Part shown: one piece after another, positions 16,859 to 27,978 of the stretch
Position numbering within the stretch: position 1 is the first letter of the stretch
Layout: every line of letters begins with the position of its first letter
DNA from: Massilia sp. YIM B02763
GTDB lineage: Bacteria; Pseudomonadota; Gammaproteobacteria; Burkholderiales; Burkholderiaceae_D
Direction: 5' to 3'
NCBI RefSeq assembly: GCF_030412015.1
Contig: NZ_JASNRD010000007.1
Location: 117,681 to 181,680, forward strand
Length of the DNA: 64,000 nt
The notes under the pieces: model-generated
Seen by the model: only the letters and a program-made list of their open reading frames with translations
What the model was told of the DNA's origin: nothing
Databases searched by the model: none
Position numbers and translations under genes: made by a program

Positions 16859-18283
16859 ATGCGCCCCACCTTCAAGAATACCGCCCTGGTGACCTTCGGG
16901 GCAGTCCTCGGCGTCGCCCTCACGATGCAGTTTTCCGGCCTGGCCGACAAACCCGTCGCCGACGGCATGCCCATCCACGACCTGCGCCAGCTGGCCGACG
17001 CCTACCGGCTCATCAAGGCCGACTATGTCGAGCCCGTCGAGGAACGCAAGCTGTTCACCCACGCCATTTCCGGCATGGTGGCCTCGCTCGACCCCCATTC
17101 GGCCTACCTCGACCGCGCCGCCTACCGCGAGCTGCGCGAAGGCACCGAAGGCAAGTTCGTCGGCCTGGGCATCGAGATCGGCCACGGCGACGACGGCTAC
17201 ATCCGCATCACGGCCCCGATCGAAGGCTCGCCGGCCGAGCGCGCCGGCATCCTGCCGGGCGACCTGATCGCGCGCATCGACGGCGCCTCCGTGCCCGAGA
17301 TGACGCTGGACGAGGCCATCAAGCGCATGCGCGGCGAACCGCACACCAAGGTCGTGCTGTCGATCGTGCGCAAGGACGTCAAGGAACCGCTCGAACTGAC
17401 CATCGTGCGCGACGAGATCGTGCAGAAGAGCGTGAAAGGCAAGATCGCCGCGCCCGGCTATGCCTGGGTGCGCATCTCGCAATTCCAGGAGCCGACCGTG
17501 GACGACCTGGCACGCAAGCTGGCCGCCCTGGCGCGCCAGGAGCCGGACCTGAAAGGCCTCGTGCTCGACCTGCGCAACGATCCGGGCGGCCTGCTGCAGA
17601 GCGCCATCGGCGTGGCCGCCGCCTTCCTGCCCAAGGGCGCGGAAATCGTCTCGACCAACGGCCAGCTGGCCGATTCCAAGGCAAGGTTCTACGGCCGTCC
17701 CGAGTACTACCTGCTCGGCCGCGGCAACGATCCGCTCGCCGGGGTGCCGGAGCTGTTCAAGACGCTGCCCATGGTGGTGCTGGTCAATACCGGCTCGGCC
17801 TCGGCCTCGGAAATCGTCGCCGGCGCCCTGCAGGACCACCGGCGCGCGGCCATCGTCGGCAGCCCGACCTTCGGCAAGGGTTCCGTCCAGACCATCCGCC
17901 CGCTGGCCGGCGACACGGCCGTCAAGCTGACCACGGCGCGCTACTACACGCCCAGCGGCCGCTCGATCCAGGCGCGCGGCATCCTGCCCGACTTCCCCGT
18001 CGACGAGAATGCCGAGGACGACGGCCTGAACGCCCTGCGCATGCGCGAGGCCGACCTGCAGCGCCACCTGTCGAACGACCGCAACGGCGAGGAAGCGACC
18101 GACCGCGGCGACCTGGCCGAGCAGATGCGCATCCTGGCGCTGGAACGCACCCGCAAGCCGCTCGAATTCGGCAGCAGCGACGACTTCCAGCTGGGCCAGG
18201 CGCTGCGCCACCTGCAGGGCCTGCCGGTGCAGCTGTCGAAACGCGCGGCGCACGTCGCCCCCCTCGCCCGCCACGACCCTTGA
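16859..18283 (+). CDS. S41 family C-terminal processing peptidase
   Basis: CtpA/Prc-like serine protease of 474 residues, exported through an N-terminal hydrophobic segment (FKNTALVTFGAVLGVALTM). After a helical region comes a PDZ domain (about residues 95-180, YIRITAPIEGSPAERAGILPGDLIARIDG) and the S41 catalytic core with the Ser in NTGSASASEIVAGAL and the Lys about 26 residues later in SPTFGKGSVQT. Such enzymes trim C-termini of periplasmic or outer-membrane proteins. ATG at 16859 starts directly at the membrane segment; longer in-frame starts overlap the glycosyltransferase. It lies 85 bases downstream of the glycosyltransferase and may be co-transcribed. Confidence 0.92.
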   Translation: MRPTFKNTALVTFGAVLGVALTMQFSGLADKPVADGMPIHDLRQLADAYRLIKADYVEPVEERKLFTHAISGMVASLDPHSAYLDRAAYRELREGTEGKFVGLGIEIGHGDDGYIRITAPIEGSPAERAGILPGDLIARIDGASVPEMTLDEAIKRMRGEPHTKVVLSIVRKDVKEPLELTIVRDEIVQKSVKGKIAAPGYAWVRISQFQEPTVDDLARKLAALARQEPDLKGLVLDLRNDPGGLLQSAIGVAAAFLPKGAEIVSTNGQLADSKARFYGRPEYYLLGRGNDPLAGVPELFKTLPMVVLVNTGSASASEIVAGALQDHRRAAIVGSPTFGKGSVQTIRPLAGDTAVKLTTARYYTPSGRSIQARGILPDFPVDENAEDDGLNALRMREADLQRHLSNDRNGEEATDRGDLAEQMRILALERTRKPLEFGSSDDFQLGQALRHLQGLPVQLSKRAAHVAPLARHDP

Positions 18284-18291
18284 GCTTCGTG

Positions 18292-18318
18292 CAAAGCCCG
18301 TACTGACGGGCTTTGTTC
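18292..18318 (+). terminator. Intrinsic terminator, weak T-run
   Basis: CAAAGCCCG (18292-18300), loop TACTGA, CGGGCTTTG (18307-18315), then TTC. The stem is perfect but the T-run is short. It follows the S41 peptidase gene. Confidence 0.6.
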
Positions 18319-18433
18319 AATTAGCACATCCGTTCGGTTTTTCTACCCACGGCGGTTCCCACCGTCAGTACGTTTGTGTAGAATCGGCGAATTCTCGAGA
18401 GTTTCCTCTCGTTATCATCCAGGAATGTCTATC

Positions 18434-19555
18434 ATGAAACCTGTCGTCATCAGCGGCACCGGCCTGTTTACGCCCCAGCACTCGATCTCCAACGACGAGC
18501 TGGTGACGGCCTTCAATGCCTACGTCGAACTGTTCAATGCCGAGAACGCGGACAAGATCGCGGCCGGCGAAGTCGCCGCGCTAGAACCGTCCAGCAGCGC
18601 CTTCATCGAGAAAGCCTCGGGCATCAAGTCGCGCTACGTGATGGAAAAGGCCGGCATCCTCGATCCGACCCACATGACCTCGCGCATCAAGGAGCGTGCC
18701 GACGACGAACTGTCGCTGCAGGCCGAGATGTGCGTCGCCGCCGCCCGCCAGGCCCTCGAGCGGGCCGGCCGCAGCGCCGCCGACATCGACATGGTGCTGG
18801 TCGCGGCCAGCAATATGCAGCGCGCCTACCCGGCCATGGCCGTCGAGGTGCAGGAAGCGCTGGGCATCGAGGGCTTCGGCTTCGACATGAACGTGGCCTG
18901 CTCCTCGGCCACCTTCGCGATCCAGACGGCGGCCGGCGCCGTGCAGACGGGCCAGGCGCGCGCCGTGCTCGTGCTGAATCCGGAAATCACCAGCGCCCAC
19001 CTGAACTTCCGCGACCGCGACAGCCACTTCATCTTCGGCGACGCCTGCACGGCGATGGTCATCGAAGCGGCGGAAACGGCGACCAGCAGCCACCAGTTCG
19101 AGATCCTCGATTCGAAACTGAAGACCAAGTTCTCGAACAATATCCGCAACAACTTCGGCTTCATGAACCGCTTCGACGAGGCCGGCGTCGGCCAGCCCGA
19201 CAAGCTGTTCCGCCAGCAGGGCCGCAAGGTGTTCAAGGAAGTCTGCCCGATGGCCGCCGAGATGATCCGCGAGACCGTCGAAGGCGCCGGCCTGCAGGTC
19301 GAGGACATTGCCCGCTTCTGGCTGCACCAGGCCAACCTGAACATGAACCACCTGATCGTACGCACGCTGCTGGGCCGCGACGCCAGCGAACAGGAAGCGC
19401 CGGTGATCCTGGACACCTATGCGAACACCTCGTCGGCCGGTTCCATCATCGCCTTCCACACCCACCAGGACGACCTGGCCGCCGGTACCAATGGCGTGAT
19501 CTGCTCGTTCGGCGCCGGTTACTCGATCGGTTGCGTGGTGGTCCGCAAGAAGTAA
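18434..19555 (+). CDS. Beta-ketoacyl-ACP synthase III family protein
   Basis: Thiolase-fold condensing enzyme, 373 residues. It has the active-site Cys156 in [17 protein letters not shown], a His in [13 protein letters not shown] and an Asn in [11 protein letters not shown], giving the Cys-His-Asn triad of FabH. The opening [24 protein letters not shown] and its extra length relative to housekeeping FabH (about 320 residues) match the divergent group that includes P. aeruginosa PA3286, known to join octanoyl-CoA from beta-oxidation to malonyl-ACP. Of two close ATG codons I use 18434 since AGGA lies nine bases upstream; the other (18425) touches it. It stands alone, far from a fab cluster. The exact acyl substrate is not known. 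Confidence 0.85.
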   Translation: MKPVVISGTGLFTPQHSISNDELVTAFNAYVELFNAENADKIAAGEVAALEPSSSAFIEKASGIKSRYVMEKAGILDPTHMTSRIKERADDELSLQAEMCVAAARQALERAGRSAADIDMVLVAASNMQRAYPAMAVEVQEALGIEGFGFDMNVACSSATFAIQTAAGAVQTGQARAVLVLNPEITSAHLNFRDRDSHFIFGDACTAMVIEAAETATSSHQFEILDSKLKTKFSNNIRNNFGFMNRFDEAGVGQPDKLFRQQGRKVFKEVCPMAAEMIRETVEGAGLQVEDIARFWLHQANLNMNHLIVRTLLGRDASEQEAPVILDTYANTSSAGSIIAFHTHQDDLAAGTNGVICSFGAGYSIGCVVVRKK

Positions 19556-19715
19556 TCCTCCCCCTGCTGGAACTACCTTCAATCAACATTCGCCAGAGAA
19601 AAAAGGTAGTTCCAGTCCTACAGCGGTGCGCTCCCTCTTCCTCTGGAATACGCGCTTCCCGGCGCGCATGATCCTCCTGTCAGCGCTTCATCGCGCCGCT
19701 TTAAGGAGGATCAAC

Positions 19716-20135
19716 ATGACCAAGCAAAAAGGCCCGGACAGCACTCGCGCCCGCGGCATCGCCAAGGAAAAAATCGTTCCCGTCGCCGAAGGCAGCCAGC
19801 AGCCGCGCGCCCCGGGCTGGGTGGCGCCGGGCGGTGCCAATGTGCAGTCGGCCAATATCGAACAGCAAGGCGCGGCATTGCGCGCACGCGGTTCGCTACA
19901 GGGCGGCACGGACGGCCCGGCCGTCCAGCGCACCAGCGCCCGCCAGAGCGCCCAGCGCATGCAGGCGCGCGGCGAGGAAGACCGCCTGAACGCGCCGCGC
20001 CAGTCGGGCTACGGCGGCGCGGAACAGCGCCAGGTCAGCGGCGCGGCGCCGCAGCAGAACGCGGACCAGGAGCCGCCGTCGGACTACGTCAGCAAACCCA
20101 GCAAGAAGAAGAGCAGTGGAGCGGGGCAGCAGTAG
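19716..20135 (+). CDS. Hypothetical hydrophilic, probably disordered protein
   Basis: 139 residues with no family I recognise. The protein is very rich in Gln, Ala, Gly, Ser and Arg, has no hydrophobic core, no Cys, and ends with a Lys/Ser-rich tail (SKPSKKKSSGAGQQ). It is probably disordered and basic. A near-perfect ribosome site, AAGGAGGA, lies five bases before the ATG, so strong translation is expected and the gene is likely real. It sits between the FabH-like gene and a REPIN element. A role in nucleic-acid binding or stress is possible but unsupported. Confidence 0.6.
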   Translation: MTKQKGPDSTRARGIAKEKIVPVAEGSQQPRAPGWVAPGGANVQSANIEQQGAALRARGSLQGGTDGPAVQRTSARQSAQRMQARGEEDRLNAPRQSGYGGAEQRQVSGAAPQQNADQEPPSDYVSKPSKKKSSGAGQQ

Positions 20136-20151
20136 GCCTGCACCCCATGAA

Positions 20152-20239
20152 CGTCGTCCCTGCGCAGGCAGGGACCCAAGCTCTGCGTGCGCTTCGATAG
20201 CGCCAGCAAAATTTGGTCCCTGCCTGCGCAGGGAGTCGT
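20152..20239. repeat. REPIN-like inverted repeat, copy 1
   Basis: Two hairpin units in opposite orientation: GTCCCTGCGCAGGCAGGGAC on the left, its near-complement on the right, with about 35 bases between. A further small hairpin (20237-20262) follows. Same family as the elements at 22344, 27049, 42141, 49730 and 58627. Confidence 0.9.
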
Positions 20240-20279
20240 TTCCGGCAATGCCGGGAACGACGTGGTCTGGGTGTGGCGG

Positions 20280-22427
<2,148 letters not shown>

Positions 22428-22434
22428 GCGTATT

Positions 22435-22890
22435 TCAGGCCGGATAGCTCTCCGGCGAGCGCAGCTCGGCGAACTGCTCGATGCTGCCGATGCGCACCAC
22501 GACGGGATTCATGCTGGCCGTGGGCGACAGCGAGCGCCAGGCGAACTTCCATTCCTTTTCGCGCGCCTGCGCACCGTTGGCGGAAAACGCCAGGCCCAGG
22601 CGCGAGCGCACGCCGTATTCGACGGGACCGTCGATGCCGGCCCAGTTGGGCAGCGTGCGCTGCACGGCGCGGTGCAGGCGTTCGCCGAATTCCTCGGTGT
22701 TGTGGATGACGAGGCAGCTGTCGGCCGGGCCGAGCACGTTGAACAGGCTCTTGTCCCAGGCGGTGGAGAAGGACAGCGTCAGGAAGCCGTTGGCCGGCAG
22801 CAGGCGGAACTGGCCGGCGGACAGCGCCTGCTCCAGGTCGCTGCGCATGCCGTAGCGATGCAGGGTCGGGGGACGTTGGTAGTCGTGCAT
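22435..22890 (-). CDS. Conserved-looking hypothetical protein
   Basis: 151 residues, family not recognised. It opens MHDYQRPPTLHRYGMRSDLEQALSAGQFRLLPA and has mixed alpha/beta character with several Trp, no signal peptide, no membrane segment and only one Cys. Codon use and third-position GC match its neighbours, and the gene fits between the DUF2721 gene and a REPIN element, so it is probably real. It is 44 bases downstream of DUF2721 in the same direction and may share its transcript. No function is proposed. Confidence 0.65.
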   Translation of the reverse strand: MHDYQRPPTLHRYGMRSDLEQALSAGQFRLLPANGFLTLSFSTAWDKSLFNVLGPADSCLVIHNTEEFGERLHRAVQRTLPNWAGIDGPVEYGVRSRLGLAFSANGAQAREKEWKFAWRSLSPTASMNPVVVRIGSIEQFAELRSPESYPA

Positions 22891-22934
22891 GATGAGTCTC
22901 GATTCGTATTCGGTACGGAAAAAAAGGGGCCGCG

Positions 22935-23381
22935 CTATTCCTGCGGGGCCGTATGGTCGTACATGTGCAGGCGCATGTAACGGAACGAGACGAACACCTC
23001 GCGCAGCAGGAACACGAAGCTGGCGATCAGGGCGATCATGGCCAGCACGAACATGCCGGCGATATAGCGGTCCAGCGGGATGTTGGTGGTATCGCCCAGG
23101 AACAGGAAGGCGATCACCACGCAGATCAGGAAGCCGCAGATGGTGCTGCCCGTGAGCGCGTAGTTGATCAGCTGCCAGCGCTGGTACAGCACGTCCAGTT
23201 CCTCGACGTATTCGGGGCGCTGCTCCTTGCGCAATTCGTCCTGCAGCACCCGGGTGCGGTCGATGACGCGGGCAAGGCGGTTCAGCAGCACCGTCAGCTT
23301 GGTGGCGACGCCCGTCAGCAGGAACACGGGGGCGATCGACAGCTGGATGACGTGGCCGATGTCGTTGGTCTGGATATTCAT
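22935..23381 (-). CDS. DUF2721 family membrane protein
   Basis: 148-residue inner-membrane protein with three hydrophobic helices: one near the N-terminus (VIQLSIAPVFLLTGVATKLTVLLNRLARVIDR), two in the second half. The amphipathic NRLARVIDRTRVL segment after helix one and the YQRWQLINYALTGSTICGFL region are typical of DUF2721. Function unknown. ATG at 23381 begins the conserved part (MNIQTNDIGHVIQLS); 24 upstream residues are not protein-like. The hypothetical gene downstream is co-oriented. Confidence 0.8.
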   Translation of the reverse strand: MNIQTNDIGHVIQLSIAPVFLLTGVATKLTVLLNRLARVIDRTRVLQDELRKEQRPEYVEELDVLYQRWQLINYALTGSTICGFLICVVIAFLFLGDTTNIPLDRYIAGMFVLAMIALIASFVFLLREVFVSFRYMRLHMYDHTAPQE

Positions 23382-23495
23382 TCCGGTAGCGGGAGGTGAT
23401 CGTTGTTCTATGTCGTTGTTGCGGGTCGTCGATGCCAGTGTAGCAGTCCGCACCCGGCGGACCGCGTTTCACTGCATCCGCCGCGTTGATCGCCC

Positions 23496-24452
23496 TTACT
23501 CGAAGCGGCCGTGGCGCTTGAACTGTTCGGTGGCGGCGACCAGCGCGCGCGCGATGCCGGTCTCCAGCGCGCCGTGGCCGGCGTCCGGGATCATGCGCAG
23601 GCGCGAGCCGGGCCAGGCCTGGTGCAGGCGGTAGGCCGACAGGGGCGGGCAGATGACGTCGTAGCGGCCCTGCACGATCACGGCCGGCAAGTGGTTGATG
23701 CGGCCGACGTCGCGCACCAGCTGGTCTTCCTCGATGAACCCGCCGTTGGCCATGTAGTGCGACTCGAGCCGGCCCACGCCCAGGTCGAGCGTGTCGGACG
23801 GGTGTTCCTCCTCCTGCGGCAGCAGGAACACGCGGCGGCCCTCGAAGCGGCTCCAGGCGCGTGCCGCCGGCCAGTACTGGTCGGGATCGTCGCACAGCAG
23901 GCGGCGGGTGTAGGCGCCGAGCAGGTCGCCCTGCTCTTCCGGCGGCACGTGGGCGGCGAATTCCTCGTACAGCTCGGGATAGAACCAGCGCATGCCGTAC
24001 AGGAAGAAATCCACTTCGGCCTTCGTGCACAGGAAGATCCCGCGCAGCACGAAGCCGAGGCAGCGCTCCGGATGCGCCTCGCCGTAGGCCAGCGCCAGCG
24101 TCGAGCCCCAGGAACCGCCGAACACCAGCCAGCGCTCGATGCCGAACATGGCGCGCAGGCGCTCGATGTCCTCGATCAGCAATTGCGTCGTGTTGTTGCG
24201 CCACTCGCCCAGCGGCGTGGACTTGCCGGCGCCGCGCTGGTCGAACAGGATGATGCGGTAGGCGCTGGGGTCGAAGAAGCGGCGGTGCTGGGGCGACAGG
24301 CCGGCGCCCGGGCCGCCGTGCAGGAAGATCACCGGGATGCCCTTCGGGTTGCCCACCTCTTCCCAGTAGATCGTGTGCAGCGCGTCGACGGCCAGCATGC
24401 CGGAACGGTTCGGGAGGATGGGCGGGAACAGCGACGGTGGCATGACGGACAT
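23496..24452 (-). CDS. pip: Proline iminopeptidase
   Basis: Alpha/beta hydrolase of peptidase family S33 that releases N-terminal proline from peptides, 318 residues, cytoplasmic. It carries the oxyanion segment HGGPGAG, then DQRGAGKS, and the nucleophile elbow GGSWGSTLALAY (Ser at about 113). The Asp is in QGRYDVICP and the His in PDAGHGALE. Length and order match Pip of proteobacteria. Start at ATG 24452 with AGAAG upstream; a second ATG three codons on is equally possible. Confidence 0.92.
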   Translation of the reverse strand: MSVMPPSLFPPILPNRSGMLAVDALHTIYWEEVGNPKGIPVIFLHGGPGAGLSPQHRRFFDPSAYRIILFDQRGAGKSTPLGEWRNNTTQLLIEDIERLRAMFGIERWLVFGGSWGSTLALAYGEAHPERCLGFVLRGIFLCTKAEVDFFLYGMRWFYPELYEEFAAHVPPEEQGDLLGAYTRRLLCDDPDQYWPAARAWSRFEGRRVFLLPQEEEHPSDTLDLGVGRLESHYMANGGFIEEDQLVRDVGRINHLPAVIVQGRYDVICPPLSAYRLHQAWPGSRLRMIPDAGHGALETGIARALVAATEQFKRHGRFE

Positions 24453-24501
24453 GGCGATCTTCTGGCGGATGGGGACGGTCGATTGTAGCCGCCCGGCCGC
24501 G

Positions 24502-25833
24502 CTAAAAAAAGGTATTCAGGCCGAAGCGTACCGTGTAGTCGTCGTCGACGCCCAGCAGCAGGTTCCAGCGGTCGAACGTCGTGCAGGGATGCGAGATGCC
24601 GCAACCGACCAGGTCGCCCACCGCCAGCAGGCTGCGGATCGGCCCTTCGGGCAGCGCCAGGTAGGCGTGCTGGTCGTTCAGCTTGACGATCGCGCAGCCG
24701 GCGGGCAAGGCGCGCGGCAGCCCCGGTCCCGGGCTGTGGTACCGCAGCGGCACGGGCAGGCCGGCATCGTGCGAGGCATCGCGCTTGCCCAGCGCCAGGA
24801 TCGCCAGGCCGGGCTCGGGGCGCGACAGGACCACGCTCCACAGTTCCAGCGCCGGCAGCAGGCCGTGCGCGGGATCGATGCCTTCGCGCGCGTCGAGCTC
24901 GGCGATCGCATCCAGGTAGATGCCATGGTCGCTGCTCACGTAGGAACCGCTGCGCAGCACGGGGCGCAGCGGGCGCGACAGCGCCTGGGCGTCGCGCGCC
25001 AGTTCGCCGAAGGCGCGCGCCACCAGGTCGAAGTAGGACGAGCCGCCGGCCGTCAGCAGGATCTCGGGCATGCCGAACAGGCCCTCGTCGTCGGCTTCGC
25101 GCACCAGCGCGCACAGGCGCGCCGTGAAATCCGCCACCGCGCGCAAATCGGCCGCGCGGTCGTCCGAGACCAGCAGGCCCTCGTAGCCTTCGAAGCCGGC
25201 CAGCGCCAGCCCGGGCGCATGTTCGATGGCGCGCGCCACCGTCAGCGCCTCCTCGGGCGTGCGGCAGCCGGCACGCTTGCCCGCCAGGCCCAGTTCGACC
25301 AGCACGGGCAGCGGCCGCGCCTGGACATGGCGCTGCGCTTCCTCGGCCAGGCGCGCCACGCCGGCGAGCGAATCGGCCAGCACGAAGCATTCGAAGTCGG
25401 GATCGTCATGCAGCAGCTGCAGCACGGCGCGCACGTCGCTGCGCGCCACCAGCTGGTTGGCGACGATGACGCGGCGCACGCCGAAGCGGTGCGCCACCTG
25501 CACCTGCACGGCATTCGCGAGGGTGATGGCCCAGGCGCCGTGCGCGAGCTGGGCGCCGAACAGCTGCGGGCACATGGTGGTCTTGCCGTGCGGCGCCAGC
25601 GAGACGGCGTGGCGCGCGCAGAAGTCGCGCATCCATTCCAGGTTGTGGCGCAGGCTGGACGTCTTGAGCACGGCCACCGGGTAGCTGGTGTCGCCGTGCA
25701 GCACGTTCCAGCCCTGCACGCCGATGGCGCCCTGGCGCAGCGGCGCCGTGATCGCCAATCCCTTCGTTCCCGGTTGCAGGACCTGTTCTTCCAGGCCCGA
25801 CAAGGCCAGCCCTCCCGGCTGCAATGCATTCAT
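24502..25833 (-). CDS. PLP-dependent D-amino-acid deaminase/aldolase (DSD1-like, fold type III)
   Basis: 443-residue enzyme with the alanine-racemase-type barrel at the N-terminus and a D-serine dehydratase-like C-terminal domain. The PLP lysine is Lys84 in PHGKTTMCP. C-terminal metal-site residues seen in DSD1 and D-threonine aldolase are suggested by VGCGISHPCTTFD, where His and Cys would bind zinc. The family includes D-serine dehydratase, D-threonine aldolase and D-threo-3-hydroxyaspartate dehydratase, so the substrate cannot be fixed. GAGG lies six bases before the ATG. It heads a run of co-oriented genes with Pip downstream. Confidence 0.82.
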   Translation of the reverse strand: MNALQPGGLALSGLEEQVLQPGTKGLAITAPLRQGAIGVQGWNVLHGDTSYPVAVLKTSSLRHNLEWMRDFCARHAVSLAPHGKTTMCPQLFGAQLAHGAWAITLANAVQVQVAHRFGVRRVIVANQLVARSDVRAVLQLLHDDPDFECFVLADSLAGVARLAEEAQRHVQARPLPVLVELGLAGKRAGCRTPEEALTVARAIEHAPGLALAGFEGYEGLLVSDDRAADLRAVADFTARLCALVREADDEGLFGMPEILLTAGGSSYFDLVARAFGELARDAQALSRPLRPVLRSGSYVSSDHGIYLDAIAELDAREGIDPAHGLLPALELWSVVLSRPEPGLAILALGKRDASHDAGLPVPLRYHSPGPGLPRALPAGCAIVKLNDQHAYLALPEGPIRSLLAVGDLVGCGISHPCTTFDRWNLLLGVDDDYTVRFGLNTFF

Positions 25834-25855
25834 GGATGTCCTCGGTGAATCAGGT

Positions 25856-26239
25856 TCATCGGCGCCGCACTTCGTCCTGCAGGTCGGCCTTGAGCAGGCC
25901 GGGCGTGGGCATGGTGCCCTTCGAGCCGGGCGTGCGGAAGATGCCGGGAACGAGGCCGTCCTCCTGCAGCCGGGGCAGCAGGTCGTCGAGCAGCTCGTCC
26001 AGGCCGAAGGCCTGCGGCGCGTAGCCTTCCCACTCGAATTCGGCGCACAGCAGCGCGAACTCGCGTTCCGGCCACAGCGCGAACACGAGCGTGCCGTCGT
26101 CGCGCGTGGCCAGCGCCCAGCCGTTGCGGTACAGGCCCCAGACCTCGCCTGCCTGCGCCACGTGCTCGACGAAATATTCGTAGCGCTGCTGCGCCGGCAG
26201 GCGCACCACGTCCTTCACTTGTTCCGCATCGAGTGCCAT
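25856..26239 (-). CDS. DUF2750 domain protein
   Basis: 127-residue cytoplasmic protein of unknown function. The pattern RYEYFVEHVAQAGEVWGLYRNGWALATRDDGTLVFALWPEREFA is that of DUF2750: a Trp-containing small alpha/beta domain. GGAGGG lies upstream of the ATG. It sits 22 bases upstream of the DSD1-like gene, in the same direction, so they may form one transcript. Confidence 0.8.
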   Translation of the reverse strand: MALDAEQVKDVVRLPAQQRYEYFVEHVAQAGEVWGLYRNGWALATRDDGTLVFALWPEREFALLCAEFEWEGYAPQAFGLDELLDDLLPRLQEDGLVPGIFRTPGSKGTMPTPGLLKADLQDEVRRR

Positions 26240-26296
26240 CGCGTTCCCTCCGTCGGCTCCAGCATACGCCAGGCAGGGGCATCGGCGGCGCAGCGG

Positions 26297-27016
26297 TCAT
26301 TCCTCGCCCAGCAACTGCTGCAGGCGGCGCGGATAGTGGTTCAGGAAGTCGCGCGTGACGGCGTAGTGCTCGGTATCCTCGTAGGCCGTCTCGCTGACGC
26401 CGCTGCCGTCGAACAGGCAGATCTTGGCGTTCGGATAGGCCAGCAGGATCGGAGAATGGGTCGCGATGATGAACTGGGCGCCTTCCTTCACCAGCCGGTC
26501 GATCAGCGCCAGCGCGGCCAGCTGGCGCGTGGGAGACAGCGCCGCTTCCGGTTCGTCCAGCAGGTACAGGCCGTCGCCGCGGAAGCCGAGCATCGTGTCC
26601 ATGAAGGCTTCGCCGTGCGAGCGCAGGTGCATCGACGGCCTGGGAGAACCGATCTCGTCGAGGTAGGTGAACACGTTGAACAGGCTTTCCGCGCGCAGGA
26701 AATAGCTGGAACCGGGCCGCTTCCAGCCCTTGGCCAGGCGCAGCACGCCGTGCAGCGGCGACGTTTCCTGCTGGTTCCGGTGTACGTGGCGCGTGCCGCC
26801 CTCGGCCGGCAAGCCGAGCGCCACGGCGATCGCCTCCAGCACCGTCGACTTGCCGGCCCCGTTCTCGCCCACGAAGAAGGTGACGTCGGGATGGGGCAGC
26901 AGCACGCCCATGTCGCGCACGGCGGGGATGTTGAAGGGGTAGCGTTGCAGGTCGAGCTCGGCGCGCGGGTCGATGTGGACGGAGCGCAGGTAGGGCTTGG
27001 CGGTCAGCGGGGGCAT
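26297..27016 (-). CDS. AAA-family ATPase, single-domain (SMC/ABC-like)
   Basis: 239-residue ATPase with Walker A GENGAGKST at residues 50-58, a Walker B region GLYLLDEPEAALSP, and the following His-loop FIIATHSPILLAYP. These are the features of the RecF/YbhL-like predicted ATPases that act on nucleic acids or serve with toxins and nucleases. No partner nuclease or toxin lies beside it, so it seems free-standing. ATG at 27016 has GGAG five bases upstream. Twenty further in-frame residues upstream come from a REPIN element and are not part of the protein. Confidence 0.82.
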   Translation of the reverse strand: MPPLTAKPYLRSVHIDPRAELDLQRYPFNIPAVRDMGVLLPHPDVTFFVGENGAGKSTVLEAIAVALGLPAEGGTRHVHRNQQETSPLHGVLRLAKGWKRPGSSYFLRAESLFNVFTYLDEIGSPRPSMHLRSHGEAFMDTMLGFRGDGLYLLDEPEAALSPTRQLAALALIDRLVKEGAQFIIATHSPILLAYPNAKICLFDGSGVSETAYEDTEHYAVTRDFLNHYPRRLQQLLGEE

Positions 27017-27048
27017 GGGCACTCCGAAAGAGACGCGCAATAAAAAAA

Positions 27049-27136
27049 CGTCGTCCCTGCGCAGGCAGGGACCCAATGTCTGCCGGCGTTACGATAACGC
27101 TTGCAAAATTGGGTCCCCGCCTGCGCGGGGACGACG
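27049..27136. repeat. REPIN-like inverted repeat, copy 3
   Basis: Left arm GTCCCTGCGCAGGCAGGGAC; right arm GTCCCCGCCTGCGCGGGGAC with a compensated T-to-C change that keeps the stem. It lies between the ATPase and phaB. Confidence 0.9.
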
Positions 27137-27158
27137 GTTCATGGGCAGAGCGTGCTGC

Positions 27159-27899
27159 TCAATGCATGTGCTGCCCGCCGTTGATGGCGATATTGGCGCC
27201 CGTCACGAACGCCGCTTCGTCCGAGGACAGGTAGGCGACCAGGCCCGCCACTTCTTCCGGCTTGCCCAGGCGGCCCATCGGGATTTGCGGCAGGATCTTG
27301 GTTTCCAGCACGTCGGTCGGAATGTCGGTGACCATCTTGGTGCCGATATAGCCCGGCGAGATGGTGTTCACGGTCACGCCCTTGCGCGCCACTTCCAGCG
27401 CCAGCGCCTTGGTGAAGCCGTGGATGCCGGCCTTGGCCGCCGAATAGTTGGTCTGGCCGAAGGCGCCCTTCTGGCCGTTGACGGACGAGATGTTGATGAT
27501 CCGCCCCCAGCCGCGCTCGACCATGCCGTCGGCGACCGGCTTGGTCATGTTGAACACGGAATCGAGATTGGTCTTCATGACCGCATCCCAATTGACCTTG
27601 TCCATCTTCTTGAAGGTCATGTCGCGCGTGATGCCGGCGTTATTCACCAGCACGTCGACCGGTCCCACTTCCTGCGTCACCTTGGCCACGCAGGCCTGGG
27701 CCGAATCGTAGTCGGACACGTCGCATTCGTAGGCCTTGAAGTCGTGGCCCTGGTCGCGCATGCCGGCCAGCCAGCCCTGGGCTTTCTGGCTGCCCGGCGA
27801 GTACGTCGTCACGACCGTATAGCCGAGTGCCGCCAGCTTGATGCAGATCGCTTCGCCGAGACCGCCCATGCCGCCGGTCACTAATGCCACTCTAGCCAT
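27159..27899 (-). CDS. phaB: Acetoacetyl-CoA reductase
   Basis: NADPH-dependent short-chain dehydrogenase that reduces acetoacetyl-CoA to (R)-3-hydroxybutyryl-CoA, the second step of polyhydroxybutyrate synthesis. It has the cofactor site TGGMGGLG at the N-terminus, NNAG, and the catalytic Ser139, Tyr152 and Lys156 in NISSVNGQ and NYSAAKAG. The phrase INISSVNGQKGAFGQTNYSAAKAG is a hallmark of PhaB/FabG-like reductases in PHB operons. 246 residues. AGGAG lies upstream of the ATG. It follows phaA by 79 bases; the synthase phaC is not in the window. Confidence 0.94.
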   Translation of the reverse strand: MARVALVTGGMGGLGEAICIKLAALGYTVVTTYSPGSQKAQGWLAGMRDQGHDFKAYECDVSDYDSAQACVAKVTQEVGPVDVLVNNAGITRDMTFKKMDKVNWDAVMKTNLDSVFNMTKPVADGMVERGWGRIINISSVNGQKGAFGQTNYSAAKAGIHGFTKALALEVARKGVTVNTISPGYIGTKMVTDIPTDVLETKILPQIPMGRLGKPEEVAGLVAYLSSDEAAFVTGANIAINGGQHMH

Positions 27900-27978
27900 T
27901 TGTCTTCTCCTAGTTTTTCACTTATGTACGATCGAAACCACAAACACCGTTGTTGAAGCGTGCTGCATCCTGCGTCGA

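Noticed and set aside
26297..27016. The ATPase as part of a defence or toxin system
   Set aside because: No nuclease, toxin or reverse transcriptase gene is adjacent; neighbours are DUF2750 and phaB.
27017..27076. Twenty extra N-terminal residues ([11 protein letters not shown]...) for the AAA-family ATPase
   Set aside because: They are encoded by the right end of the REPIN element and the spacer; a good ribosome site precedes ATG 27016.
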